This document shows positions 37,066 through 48,027 of a stretch of 64,000 nt of DNA, piece after piece; within the stretch, counting starts at the first letter, position 1, and the number at the start of each line of letters is the position of its first letter. The position numbers were made by a program, and so were the translations under genes. The notes under the pieces are model-generated. The model saw only the letters and a program-made list of their open reading frames with translations, ran no database searches and had not been told where the DNA came from. The stretch is from Ricordea florida (taxonomy: Eukaryota; Cnidaria; Anthozoa; Corallimorpharia; Ricordeidae), in the NCBI GenBank assembly GCA_949710005.1, contig OX453276.1:5489877-5553876 (forward strand). The letters are read 5' to 3'.

Positions 37066-40000
37066 ATCATAACAGATAGTGTTAGATCTTGATAGCGTTA
37101 CCTGTGTTTTTCCAGCATCGTGGACAAGATAGCAAGGTACTTTTGCTTGGTTAGCCTGCTCTTCTAAATCAAAAAGATGGGCGGAGTTGTTCCCCTTGAG
37201 CACGATCTTGGTCCCTCTAAAAACATAAAATTTAGTTAAAAAACTTTATTAATATATATAAAATCACTTAATACCGAAGTTTGGGCAATTCACTTTTTTA
37301 TTCTTTCTCTTCTTTTCTACTCATTTCAGACAAATTTTAGAAAGAAAATTGCCCTCTGAGCTAAAGTGGTGAGATATATAAATAAAAAGCAATGGAGTAG
37401 TTCTACTGTATAAAATCCTTCAGTTTTAACAGAGACAGCAGTAAGAAAACAAGACAAGGTTATGTCTTTTCCCAGATATCTTTATTTTAAAGGCTTGTGA
37501 TATAAATTTTGATGACGCCATGAAAATACTCACCTTAAGCTTATCAAAGAAAATCTCTGGACAGTTAAGTTTTAAGACGCATGCATTGTTGGATACCTTT
37601 TATGATACAACACAGTCTCGGTTAAAAATTAAGGTCAACCATGATGAAACTGTCAAATTATATTTGTTTGGTTTTTGCTCTTTTTTTCTGATGTCTGGCT
37701 TCAAGTTTCTTCAAGGTTTTGGTGTACTTTTTGGATACCTTCAGGATACAACACATTCTCAGTCAAATCTTAAGATCAACCATGATGGAACTGTCAAATT
37801 ATGTTTGACAGTCTGGTGATCTGGCTTCAAGTTCCTGGAAGTATTAAGATGTTTATTAACCAAAAGGTTTTGAAGTACATATTCTTACCCATTATCCTCC
37901 CACTGTGCAATCATGTGATCATATCTCTGAATCTCAGAAAGCAGGATTTTGTAAAGACCAATGGTTGCATGGCCGACCTGTGCAGCTACCTTGCCGACAC
38001 CCATTTTCAATTCCATGTTGACAACAAAAACCATTTTATACGGACTCTTCATGGTTTTTTCATCCAGTGGGAAATTCTGTTCAAATGGGAGTGCTTCAAG
38101 CACTGGAGGGTTCTTTTCCAGCTGCAAACAATTTTATGCAAAATATTTGACAAGAGAAGACCTAGCTGGGCATTTCTTTTGATTAATATTAAACACAGGG
38201 GGAAAAAAAGAAAAAAAAACACTGTACAAGAATCAGAACCAGAATAAGAATTAATTCTAAACCCTTTCAAGGACCTGAGAAATAGAGTAATAATTATTCT
38301 TCTTAGTATACCTAAGCCATACACTTCCTAGCATGCCCAGGGATTCAATCCCATACAAAAATGACAGTGGTCCTTAGTAAACTTTCAAAGCACATTCCAA
38401 AAAGGTACAAAAATACCCCTTAGTGGGCATTACTAAACAAACTTTTCACCTCCACGAGGTACCAAATTAAAATACTATTCATAAGTGATGAATGAGACAT
38501 CAGTTAACACCTGCAAGTGACTGGCAAATAATTCCTCTCATATCTTTATCTACCAAGGTACCACGATAATTATGTCAGTGGTCATTTTGGATTTTGCAAC
38601 CCAAGAGAAAATAATCCACAAATTTTGACTCCCAAAAGCTAAGATGAGCCACACAATTCAGGGCTTGACACTAACTTTTTACACCACTTTCCACTTTGGA
38701 AAGTAGACTTCAAATTTTACTTTCCATCTCAAAATTTTACTATCCAAAATGGATTACAGTTTCATGGTTGCTAACCATACCACATGTGTTTATAGTACCC
38801 AGACCTCCTCGGGAGTTCTCTTGATCCAATATGGCGGAGAATGGACCGGAGAATGTTGTAAATTTGTCTTTTTAAGACGAGTAGCCATTGTCATATGGTT
38901 ATTTGTATCATTTTCTTAAAATTTTACGCACTTTTTTTCACTCAAGCCTTTTAAGCATAAAATTTACTTTCCATTGAAGCCCAAAATTTACTTTCCAGAT
39001 CGGGTAAGTATTTTGGTTCATTTTCGTTTTTTTACTTTCCAGTGGAAATCGGGAAAGTGTTAGTGTCGAGCCCTGACAATTTGTAATAAACCTCACAGTG
39101 ACACACTCAATTTTTTGCTGTCTGATTCACCAGTTTTGCTTGCTTACATCATTAGCTTTGCCCATGATATATAGGTAGTGTAAGCATCATTTTGTAGTAC
39201 TTCTAGCTTCAGCCACCTAATAGTATCCTTTAGTGAATTTGGTCTTCAGGAATTACCCTTGGCTATTTTAGAGTGCAATAGGGAACCAATGTTTTACGTT
39301 CAATAACTGTCAATAAATGAACGTCAATCACTTCATTTTTTCATGATTACTGACCTATTCGATCAGTGAAGCATCCCAGAACACAAAACTAATGTTCATC
39401 ACAGAAGGTTGTTTGGAAAGAGACATTTTGGCCTTTCAACTGCTGTCATGAGCCTGGCATTACACATTTCCTTACACCTGTCAGTTATAATTTATCAGTT
39501 TGATAAAAAGTTGCAAAATTAATTATTGGAATGCGTACATGTATTGATAATTTTGTCTGTTCTCAATATGTGTTTGCATAACCCTTAAACTCGCAAGATC
39601 TAAACAACAGTGGACTACAGAGTGTTTCACACTCAGTTAAATAGAGTTACTTACATCAAGTGGTTCATCAATTTCTGGTAGATGTTGATTATCAAGGACC
39701 CAGCTGGCTGCAACATCAACAGATATGTTATCTGTCATATAAAGAGCCTATGAATAAACAGAAGGACCTTACAATGCAACATCTAATAATTATGCTACAC
39801 AGTAATACTACACGATACAATAATTAATTCAGTAATAATTACTATAATAAATTCTTAATATTTGGTTAACTGGTACCTTCCATTTAATATAAAGTACACT
39901 GTAAGGAGTAAACTATAAGACAAATGTTACCAAAAACATCAATAATTGCTTAAACATAATTATTTGCATAATTATAAATTAACAACTATAACTGGTAATT

Positions 40001-41684
40001 CAGCACTATATTTACATACTGTCTTTTCCTTCTTTCTGTTATGTTTGTTAATTTCTGTTCGCTTGAACTATTGTTTAGGAAATATAGTATACTCCACGCA
40101 CTGTTAGAAAGAGTTGGTACTACATGTAACACTACAATTGTGAAGTGTAGAGAGGACGTTACATGGCTGTGTAGAGATATGAAATTTATATTGAAGTGTT
40201 GCAAAATAATTTATTTTACAAGTTAGCACAGTGTATATCCAGAAATATTTTGTCAAGTCGTATACTGTGAGCTTGCAAATTGATAAAAATGCTATCCTGC
40301 TAGTGATATTACGCATGTGTGATACCACTTTTATTGAAGGTCTACCACTGGAATAATTTTATATAATAAACCCCTCTTGCTTTCCCCTTCCCCCCACCCC
40401 CACCACAGTATACTGAGAAAGTATCTTTGGACAAAATAGATGATGAACTCCTGTGTTTGATTTTCAAAATCTTGCTATCACGTTTAACCTATAATGGTAT
40501 GACACTAACCAATTTACTGCTGATGATGTTGAAAAAGTGGGGAACAAAGCAGACGTGTCAAGTGTCTGCCTTGATGGCCAATCAAAGTACAGACATGCAA
40601 ATGCAGAATATTCGGCCACTTCACTTACATGTGTGGGAGACGTTTAAAGAACGAGGCAGGCACGGATCTAGAATAAATGGTGACTGATTTCCTAAACGAG
40701 TGCCAAAGATGCAAGTTTCTAGGAGGGTCTGGGGGCATGCTCACCCGCGAAATCTTTTGGATTTAACTCCCTAGGTCACTGAGTCATTCAGACAGAATAT
40801 TGGCCAGTTCCATTCTAATCAAATTTCACCTTGAAAAGTTTTTCGGCAAGATTTCCGATCGGGTCCCTACTTCACTATGCATGCAGCAGATGAATTGTTT
40901 AGGGTAATGCAAATGTAAACATTTCTTGTTACTGCAGAATGACACAGTGTGGCTACAGCATGCATAATGAAGTAGGGACCTGTGCGGAAATCATTCCAGT
41001 TTTTCTGTTTGTTAAAAATATATTATTCATTGTGGAAAATCTGACCGATTCCCGTAAAAAGTAGGAAACCGGTGTGGATCCGCGCCTGCGAGAGATATTA
41101 CAATGACTCTATTGTTACTCATCAGTATGTTAATGAAATGGCCAAGTATTCTGCAATTTAGCCCAAAGTGGATTTAATTAATCTTATACAGCAATTCAAT
41201 ACGTGGCAGCATTTCTACATCACCCCATTCTTCATTATGGATACTGTAGCCGTGTCGTTTCGTTCTTCAGAAACAAGAAATGTTGGCACGTGCGTTGCAC
41301 CAGACCAATACGGCGACAGCATGCACATAATTAGTTTTGATGGGGATGATTACGGAAATCTGGCACGTTTGGGAGGGTCGAACGCTGGAATCAAAATGTA
41401 CCATTAAACCAAAAATTTTCCGTTGGTAAAATTTCCCAAAATACGGTGGAAATACCCCCTTGAAATTTCCAACACTAAACGTGACACGTGCACACTTAGT
41501 CGATTACCCTTTCAGCTGCATTTTTGGAGATTCCTAAATTCAACAACAGCATCAAGAAATCTTCGTTTGGGCCATCGTACTTTGATCTTCTTCTAACCCG
41601 AGGCTTTGAATGCTCTTCTGTTCCTGAAGAACCACCGATTATTTGAGCGAGATTCTTGGTTCCGGACTCTGATGTTTCAGCCAT
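35163..41684 (-). CDS. Peptidyl-tRNA hydrolase 2 family protein with N-terminal UBA-like domain, 5 exons
   Basis: Exons on the - strand: 41684-41508, 39747-39655, 38121-37889, 37216-37102, 35249-35163. All junctions are GT-AG and in phase, giving 234 residues. PTH2 enzymes cleave the ester bond of peptidyl-tRNA and free tRNA for reuse. Residues ~40-80 ([20 protein letters not shown]...VAASWVLDN) look like a ubiquitin-associated three-helix domain. The PTH2 domain starts at ~118 ([20 protein letters not shown]), with the conserved Lys, Gln and His of the GKxAAQxxHA signature (His141), then HDAGKTQ (~200-206) and [10 protein letters not shown]. The usual GxGPA loop near the C-terminus is replaced by FGSAAE, so activity is likely but unproven. 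A UBA-PTH2 arrangement is known from some eukaryotes such as nematodes; vertebrate PTRH2 has a membrane anchor instead, and none is seen here. Introns 1, 2 and 4 hold TIR elements. Confidence 0.9.
35599..37065. mobile_element. ~1.47-kb TIR element in PTH2 intron 4, with target duplication
   Basis: The left end CAGGCCTTCTGATAGGGTGC and the inverted right end (GATATCAGAAGGCCTG region) define it. The hexamer ATCATA flanks it on both sides, as expected for a target-site duplication. Subterminal motifs TTATGCGAT and TTGTGCGA recur near both ends. A second palindrome is nested inside (35849-35913). It shares its termini with the element at 12488-13256. No transposase is visible, so it is probably non-autonomous. 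Confidence 0.85.
35849..35913. repeat. Short palindrome nested in the PTH2 intron 4 element
   Basis: TTGTTCCCAGGGTCCTCTCC pairs with GGAGAGAACCCTGGGAACGA around ACTCGGCCCCCGAGTA. Nearly perfect. Confidence 0.9.
37588..37845. repeat. ~143-bp tandem duplication in PTH2 intron 3
   Basis: TTGGATACCTT...GATACAACACA, GTCAACCATGATGAAACTGT and CAAATTATRTTTG occur twice. The second copy begins near 37731, just before exon 3. Confidence 0.8.
38659..39075. mobile_element. ~417-bp TIR element in PTH2 intron 2
   Basis: CAGGGCTTGACACTAACTTT and the inverted GTTAGTGTCGAGCCCTG mark the ends. The motifs TTTACTTTCCA and TTTCCACTTTGGAAAG recur in the interior. Confidence 0.85.
40848..40998. mobile_element. 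Short TIR element, same family as 6281-6441
   Basis: GGCAAGATTTCCGATCGGGT...CCCTACTTCACTATGCATG with inverted CATGCATAATGAAGTAGGGA...CGGAAATC. It lies in PTH2 intron 1. Confidence 0.85.
41205..41375. mobile_element. Decayed relative of the 6281-6441 element
   Basis: ATTCTTCATTATGGATACTG, TTTCGTTCTTCAGAAACAAG and GGCACGTGCGTTGCACCAGA match the interior and part of one arm of the copy at 6.3 kb. The right arm is degraded but keeps ATTACGGAAATC. Confidence 0.7.
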
Positions 41685-42845
41685 TTTGAACGAGAGAAGT
41701 GGGGCTTGAGGGAGTCTGGGAATTACTGTATGAAGACGAGTCTTCGATTCGTGGGGATTACTTTATGAATTTTTGGGTTAGGGTGTGGCGCTAGGACAAT
41801 GGAACCCTTAGCCTATATTAGACCTAGTTCATCTGAATTTTGCTGCCCTATCTCTATCTCAGGGTCGCGATTTTCCAGAAATTACTGTGGTCACCAGCAC
41901 AGTTCAGCCCAAAAAAGGTTACGTCATGATCACACGAGTTTTTGATATTTAACCCCGTATTCAACGTTGTGGCATCCTCTGTTAGTCGTCACTCACTGTT
42001 GAGCTGTACCAAGCACGAACGCGCGCATTATGAAGAACAATGAACTATTTGATATCCTGTTTGTTTTCAAGGGCCCAAAATATTTAATTCCCTTAGCTCT
42101 GAAATTCAGAATGCCTCTAGTACTGCTTTGTTCAATTCTAAACTGAAGTCATTTTTTCTTGGTATAAGCACAATTTAGTTCTCCTAATGCTTGTGTGTAG
42201 TTTTTCTCCTCTTCGCTTTTTCTTTCTCGTTTATTCTTGCATTTTTTTTTCACCTTTTCTTTCTCGCCCTTTTTTTTTATTTCATTATTATTATTATTAT
42301 TTTTTTTTTACACTTACACGTTCAGCCTTTTCTATTTTTATCCTATTTTAATGATCATTTTCTATGTTCAAAACAAATATGCGTACTTAGAGTTAAATTG
42401 CCGATGTCAGCATTGTAATTATTAATTAAATAACATAATCTTAAAAGGTGGCTCTATTCATAAGCCTTATTTGCTTTCTTGGGCTTCCTTGCCTCGTCAT
42501 TTTTTTAAATTTTACATGTATATTTTGTGTATATGGCAAAATAATAATAAATAAATAAAAATAAATAAATAAATGATAACCATCAATTCCGGGGGCACCT
42601 ATCGACGCTTTCTTGGCTCTTAGACTGAGTTGGGATTTTATGTTTTTTGGGGTGGAAATTTCCGGTTTCACTAGTCTAGACTAAAATCGTCAACCAATTG
42701 ATCAGTTTCCTGGAAAACGGATACACTATTCTGAACCCAAACTCTCTGATTTCTACAATCTTTCCCAGACTAAACTGCGTGAAACCCATACCCTAACAAT
42801 GGCACATACCTATTGCATGGCTCTTTTCGTCTGTGCAGAAGGAGG
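41685..42845. other. Region upstream of PTH2, no gene seen
   Basis: Contains T-rich low-complexity DNA at about 42180-42320 and (AATA)n at 42541-42575. The hydrophobic open frames there come from poly-T. The PTH2 promoter should lie near 41685 onward but has no recognisable motif. Confidence 0.4.
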
Positions 42846-43090
42846 CAGGATGGCCGAGTGGTCTAGGGCGCGGTATTTCAATGCAGTGACCCGGGTTCAA
42901 ATCCCGCTCTGGCCACTACCTGGTGTTGTTCTGGGTAAGTACCTGGTTCAACTCCTCGATCATCCTTGTAAATAGCCAACTGGTCTGCCTCCCACCAGTT
43001 GGGATTCTTAACTATGTTGTATGTTGTATGTAAAGTGACTCTGAAAAGCCTCCGTGGGGACGAGCCACTATATGTATGTATGTATGTAAG
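42846..43090 (+). mobile_element. tRNA-Leu/Ser-like SINE
   Basis: The head is tRNA-like: GATGGCCGAGTGGTCTAGGG (box A) and GGGTTCAAATCCCGC (box B). The body includes CTCCTCGATCATCCTTGTAA and GTCTGCCTCCCACCAGTTGG. It ends in a (TATG)n tail. The acceptor stem does not pair fully, so it is not called a functional tRNA gene. Confidence 0.85.
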
Positions 43091-43699
43091 GTCTTACAGC
43101 TAATAGACTGAATCAAAATGGTCTGTCGCTTTGGTTCATAGTTAAGACATCTATCTCCTGCAAATTCTTTCATGGCTGATTCTGCCTATGTTGGAAGCAC
43201 ATCTTCTTCCACAGTGCATTCATATCAATGAGGTTCCACAGCGCTCTCTGTTGCTGTTGTTTTCCTTTCTGCGCTGACGCTGCTCGTTGTTTGTTGATCA
43301 CGCTGTTCTCTAGCAGGATGGCTCCTTCCTTCACCACTGTTTTCCATGCTGTTCTGTCCTCAGCAGCTTGTTCCCATGTCTTAACTTCTACGTCACAATT
43401 TGACAGGTTGAGTTAACAGGTGTCTTTGTATACCAGTTTTGGTCTTCCTCTCTGTCTCTTGCCTTAAGCCACTTCCCTGTAAAGCAGATGTTTTGGGATG
43501 CGTGTGTTGTCCATTCTTCTCACATGTCCCAGCCATCTTTATCTTATTTTGCACATACTTATATAGCCCATATGCAGCATTACCCCCCACGGGGGTTTTC
43601 GAGCTCCAAATTTTCCTTGAAAGTTGAATTTCACCATTGTAAAAAAAATATCCGGGAAATTCTCTAAGAAATCTTATTAAGTGGAGCACGAGTTTCCAG

Positions 43700-43875
43700 G
43701 ACATTAAATTGTAAAATTTGGTTCAGTCCTCGTGTACCTGTACACAGGAGCCGACACAAAGGACCAAGCAGTACACTAGCTAGAGCTAAACAATGACTCC
43801 TAAACAAAGAAAATACAATGGTTATTCCCTCGTGTACCGGTCCACGAGGACAGAACCGAAAATTTCCGGGAGCAG
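43700..43875. repeat. Inverted-repeat block with CCTCGTGTACC motifs
   Basis: GTTCAGTCCTCGTGTACCTG on the left and the inverted GGTCCACGAGGACAGAAC on the right, with CCTCGTGTACCGG also in direct orientation. Probably an old TIR element. Confidence 0.55.
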
Positions 43876-43981
43876 TGAAACGTCCAAAAACTAGTCATGT
43901 TTTTCCTATGGGCATGTTTTAAAGCGAAGTCTTGATTTATTTCTTGATTCACTCAAACCTAACTATCATCACATTGATCTA

Positions 43982-44230
43982 ATGATTTATGTGCGATTGG
44001 CTTTGCCGATTCCGCGTCGGAAAAACACCCTGACGCGATTGTTTGAGGAGGTGGCCGGGAATATGTCGTTGTCGTTGTTAACTCACTCCTGGCCGGACTC
44101 TTGGAAGAGGGCAAACATCAACCCGCAACCGAAGATCGATTTCACCAAAGAGGATTCTGCCTACCGAGGCATTAACGTCACGCCCGTGATCGTAAGACAT
44201 TCGAAAAAGTTGTGTACCACACCCACGTAA
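43982..44230 (+). pseudogene. LINE reverse transcriptase fragment
   Basis: The 82-residue open frame contains LFEEVAGNMSLSLLTHSWPD, SWKRANINPQPKID and YRGINVTPVIVR. This matches the N-terminal RT blocks of Jockey/CR1-like LINEs, where S.WK.A.V.P.PK and YR.IS.TP are typical. No catalytic YADD-type box or flanking domains are present, so it is a short dead fragment between the SINE and the GPCR. Confidence 0.8.
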
Positions 44231-44498
44231 AATTCGCGGGAAAAAATTGAATAGGCAAGGCCATTCAAGGTCAACCCTGAGGAATCTGGAAAGAGGCAAT
44301 TGGATGACATCGCGCGCGGAAAACACGCGGGAGAGGAAAAATCTCGAGAGTATTTTTCCGGTCTCGTTTGGCAGTAAGAAAATTGGGGCTCTGCTTGAAG
44401 ACTAGTTGATTCTTTTTTAATAGAAAGTTTTCTGATTAGCAATCTTAGGAGTAAAGGAGACAGACATAAGATCGCTAAGAATTTCAAAACCACTAAAT

Positions 44499-44504
44499 TT
44501 TATT
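44499..44504 (-). promoter_or_regulatory. Candidate polyadenylation signal of the GPCR gene
   Basis: AATAAA on the - strand about 280 nt past the stop codon. Confidence 0.35.
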
Positions 44505-44779
44505 ACAAAGAACTATGCGCTGTGTGGTATCCTATATGTGAAGGACTTATTCTGACCTTGTATCATCAAACCTGGCCAAGTTATGTATCTTATTACATAA
44601 CAGGGAGATATTCAACAAATGATGAAGCCTCCACAGTGTTCTGGTCTGTTGTAAAGCACGCCGGAAAGCGGTTAAAACAAGGCTGAAGTAGTAGGGAAGA
44701 AACTTGCACGTTTCTTTACGCCATGAGCTATTCTTGTCCTATAAGGTCATAAGTTTTTACTTAATATTTACCACGATTA

Positions 44780-45850
44780 CTAGCTATTGGTTGAGACCAA
44801 TACCTTTTTGGTTACTGTTAGGCGTACAATTTTTTCAGACCCGATGTTTTTTGACCCTTTAATGGTCGGCATTATACTAAAATTCCCAATCCTTCTCGTA
44901 CCGAATTGACATTTTAACAACAATTTGATGGCCTGTCGGTAGTTTGAACTCTGAAAAGCGTATAGAAATGGATTAAATACTGAGCCTACAAAAAGAAGAC
45001 AGAGTCCAATAGCACGAACGGTTTGTGTTACTATCCGAAAATAACGAAGAACGACCATAAGACTACACGGCAAAACGCACACAGAAAACACGATTGTCAC
45101 AGTCAGGCACATCTTCAACATCTGCTTTTTCTTACGAGCGTGCGCTTGTTTCGTGATGCTGCTCTCAGGCGAGACTGTGTTATCGCAGTACAGAGCTTTT
45201 AAAATCTTAGCGTAACAGAAGCTAATGATCAAAAAAGGAATCATAACTAAAAATATCGTATAAAAAGTCATATGGATTAGCTCCGCGTGGTTGTTGTAAG
45301 TTTGGTGACAGGTCATTTTCTTGTATTTATATTTTGTGTTTGAGAAGACGGGGATGTTCAGTACAACCGCAACAATCCAGGTACCCATAATGGCGTAATG
45401 TACGGTTTGTTTCGAAAGACGCACAGAATACGTTTGTAACGGTTTCAAAACGGCGTTGTAACGTTCTAGGGCCAGTATAGTCAGTGTAAAAACGGACGCA
45501 GCTGTAGCCGTAAGAGGCACGTTAAAACCAACAAGAAACACACAGAGAAATGTGCCAGTTGTTCCCTCCGGAAGAACTGTTAACAACGGAACGAGCGTAA
45601 ACGTGCAAAACAAAAGACTTGTGATGTCTGCGACGGCAAGGTTAGCCAGTAAGTAGTTTGGCGGCGTTCGAAGCGATGGATTTACGTAGATAATCATGAG
45701 AACTAGAAGATTTCCTAGAATCCCAGTAACAGCGATGACAGATCCAGGCAAACATATCGCAATTAAATTGACCATAGAAAATCTGCCATCATTCCTGGCT
45801 CGGCCCGAAATATTGATGGTTGAGTTTACGTTTAAATCGTTAAATGACAT
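44780..45850 (-). CDS. Class A (rhodopsin-like) G protein-coupled receptor, single exon
   Basis: 356 residues, uninterrupted, with seven hydrophobic segments. A short N-terminus carries N-glycosylation motifs (NST, NIS). Class A landmarks are in place: GNLLVL in TM1 (Asn47), LAVAD in TM2 (Asp75), Cys103 and Cys181 for the extracellular disulfide, ERY (129-131) in place of DRY after TM3, CVLP (258-261) for the usual CWxP in TM6, and NPFLY (293-297) in TM7. The third intracellular loop is basic (HARKKKQMLK), as in G-protein-coupling loops, and the tail is short. It sits in the plasma membrane. The overall look is of peptide- or amine-type receptors, but I cannot name the ligand. The first Met is used because TM1 follows about 25 residues later. 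Intronless class A receptors are common in cnidarians. Expression cannot be judged. Confidence 0.93.
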   Translation of the reverse strand: MSFNDLNVNSTINISGRARNDGRFSMVNLIAICLPGSVIAVTGILGNLLVLMIIYVNPSLRTPPNYLLANLAVADITSLLFCTFTLVPLLTVLPEGTTGTFLCVFLVGFNVPLTATAASVFTLTILALERYNAVLKPLQTYSVRLSKQTVHYAIMGTWIVAVVLNIPVFSNTKYKYKKMTCHQTYNNHAELIHMTFYTIFLVMIPFLIISFCYAKILKALYCDNTVSPESSITKQAHARKKKQMLKMCLTVTIVFSVCVLPCSLMVVLRYFRIVTQTVRAIGLCLLFVGSVFNPFLYAFQSSNYRQAIKLLLKCQFGTRRIGNFSIMPTIKGSKNIGSEKIVRLTVTKKVLVSTNS

Positions 45851-46360
45851 CTTACTGAAAGTTTCTTGGAGTATCTTATTCTTATCGTCTTCAACTGAGC
45901 TTTTCAGACTTCCTTGGATTTAACGCCTATATGTACTGATCTATACAGGTGTTTTTCGCGGCTAATATCCCATTGCTTTTGTTAATGTGATCTCTGCTGA
46001 TATAAAGAAATATACAGACAGTAACGCTTCTAGGTAAGAAGTAAAACTCTTTTGTTAGGAATTGACATAACAAACGATCTGTTTAATATACCTGAAGAAA
46101 TTAGTAGGCGCGAGATTTTCAAGGAAAGCAGTGGAAGTCTTTTGTTATCATGTTGTATTACATCTTTTAAGTTGACCTGTGTAGCAGGATAGACATCTCT
46201 AATATCGCTTATTAACATTTTCCACCTGAATTACAACAGGACAGATTACCACTGCTTCTTATTGATTTCTGTTCTTTTTTTTTTCTTTGTTTCACAGCAA
46301 AGTAAGCAAAGATACAAACATGAGAATGAAAAAATAAAATTAAGAAATAAAATAATTAGT
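45851..46360. other. Region upstream of the GPCR, no gene seen
   Basis: Should contain the GPCR promoter. No defined motif can be supported. Confidence 0.35.
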
Positions 46361-46364
46361 AATC

Positions 46365-46374
46365 ATGGGTAATA

Positions 46375-46407
<33 letters not shown>

Positions 46408-46525
46408 AACGAGGAATTTCATATCAGCCGAGCGCGCGCGAGCCTTAATTGTCACCTGATTTGTAATTACGAGCACGATTGTCCCTGAATGGTAAGACAC
46501 AAGGTCCGATTACAAATTACTTGTG
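46365..46525. repeat. Inverted-repeat element, relative of 63525-63690
   Basis: GGGTAATAGGACCGAGTGGA...ATTCAGGGAGTAATCG on the left mirrors GAGCACGATTGTCCCTGAAT...ACAAGGTCCGATTAC on the right. The end-of-window element has the same layout (GGTAATAGGACTAAGTGGAG). Confidence 0.7.
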
Positions 46526-46538
46526 TAATAGTGCAGGC

Positions 46539-46845
46539 ACAGTAGTGTAGTGGTTAGCGTGTCGGACGTCCGAGCAGAAGGTTTGGAGTTCGAGCCCTGG
46601 TGCTGGTACTGTGATGTTTCCTTAGTCAAGAAACTTAACTCCACACTGTCTCTCTCCACCCAGGTGTACAAATGAGTATCAGCGATATAATGCTGGGGGT
46701 AACCCTGTGTTGGACTAGCATCCCATCCATGCAGGGGGGAGTAATAATACTACCAGGTGCTTCATGCTATTGAAACCGGGATAAGCTCTGGCCGTGTGTG
46801 CCTTGAGGCTCGTGTGCGCCTTTGCCTTTTACCTTTTCGTGTAAA
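46539..46845 (+). mobile_element. tRNA-derived SINE (GTAGTGGTTAG type), full-length-looking copy
   Basis: GTAGTGTAGTGGTTAGCGTG (box A), GGAGTTCGAGCCCTGG (box B), then ACTCCACACTGTCTCTCTCC, GCTGGGGGTAACCCTG and CTAGCATCCCATCC, ending in a C+T-rich GCCTTTGCCTTTTACC. It matches 7845-8283 in the opposite orientation. Confidence 0.85.
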
Positions 46846-47248
46846 TGGTGTAATGGTGTCAAAACCTAAGGAAAACATATCTGAATAAAAGCCATTGGGC
46901 CAGTTGACAGAATGGGTTAGGTAGTTAAAGTTTATTGGCTAATGGCATGAATTGAAGTGCTTAATTTTTATTCGCTGCTTTGAACTGTCCGACTAATTTG
47001 GCATGTCCGACTACAAACGTTTGTAATCGGACTGGCCATGGTTAAATCGGACTGTTTCTCTGAATCTGCTAAATGCCTTAGTTGTCTTGTTGGCTTTTTA
47101 CCCGGTAAAAAAATCAAGACCTCGCTTACACTACTAAAAAAAGACACTCACAAGCTGACGTCACAGTTTTACTAAACTGTGACAGTGTATAAGTGCTATC
47201 CGACAATTGGCACTCGACATCCGACAACTTTGGTTCAAGCGGGTAAGA

Positions 47249-47637
47249 GGGTCTCAATGGGGTTAACCGTTAGCCGTAAAACGGGCAAAAAAATTAGCCG
47301 TTAGACTTAAGTATTGAAAAATTTTAGCCGTTAGCCGTAAAAAAATATTAACCGTTAGCCGTAAAACAGCCAAAAATATTAACCGTTAGCCATAAAACAG
47401 TCAAAAATATTAACCGTTAGCCGTAGAACAGCCAAAAATATTAACCGTTAGCCGTAAAACAGCCAAAAATATTAACCGTTAGCCATAAAACAGTCAAAAA
47501 TATTAACCGTTAGCCGTAGAACAGCCAAAAAATATTAACCGTTAGCCGTAAAACAGCCAAAAATATTAACCGTTAGCCATAAAACAGTCAAAAATATTAA
47601 TCATTAGCCGTAAAAGTCATCACCCCATTGAGACCTT
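47249..47637. mobile_element. TIR-bounded 31-bp minisatellite with higher-order structure
   Basis: The ends GGGTCTCAATGGGGTTA and CACCCCATTGAGACC are inverted. Between them are about eleven ~31-bp units of TTAACCGTTAGCCGTAAAAC followed by AGCCAAAAATA. From about 47345, three unit variants (GTAAAACAGCC, ATAAAACAGTC, GTAGAACAGCC) repeat in a fixed order, so a ~93-bp higher-order unit has itself been amplified. No coding capacity. Confidence 0.9.
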
Positions 47638-48027
47638 CGGGTAATGGTCTCCTGGTTCAAGTCAGCGAAAAGATTTTATAAGATTCAACAACAGAATCTT
47701 CTTCTGGAAAAGCTAGTCTGTTCTTTATAATCAGCTCGAGTGAGGAGACATAGAACACTTTCATAAATGGCGGCCGATTTATTATTTTTTGGATGTGTAT
47801 TAATTAGACCCACTAGCTTCGTTTTGGAACAAATATCATGAGCCAGTAAGGCTCATTACCATCAAAACAAAAGAATTTTTTGTTTGGCCGCCATTATGAA
47901 AGAGGTCTATTTTGTTTACGTAACGTTAATCAAAAATTTCTTGGTACATTTATCATCTCTTATTTGCGATAGGGCATGCTACTTTGTGACAGTCTTCACT
48001 GTGAACAGCTTACGTTTTCATCTTCAG
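47638..48027. other. Stretch upstream of the ACOX exons, no earlier exon recognised
   Basis: I looked for earlier acyl-CoA oxidase exons here and found none. The Met-initiated open frame starting at 47884 runs into the first ACOX exon but resembles no oxidase sequence before position 48028, where a splice acceptor lies. Confidence 0.45.

Noticed and set aside
37801-38247. 148-residue + strand open frame
   Set aside because: It lies antisense to PTH2 exon 3, which is strongly supported by family similarity and splice phase.
42846-42920. Possible functional tRNA-Leu/Ser gene
   Set aside because: Box A and B are good, but the acceptor stem does not pair and a SINE body with a (TATG)n tail follows.
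47249-47637. CRISPR-like array because of short regular repeats
   Set aside because: Units are contiguous with no unique spacers, lie in an animal genome, and are bounded by inverted termini; this is a minisatellite.
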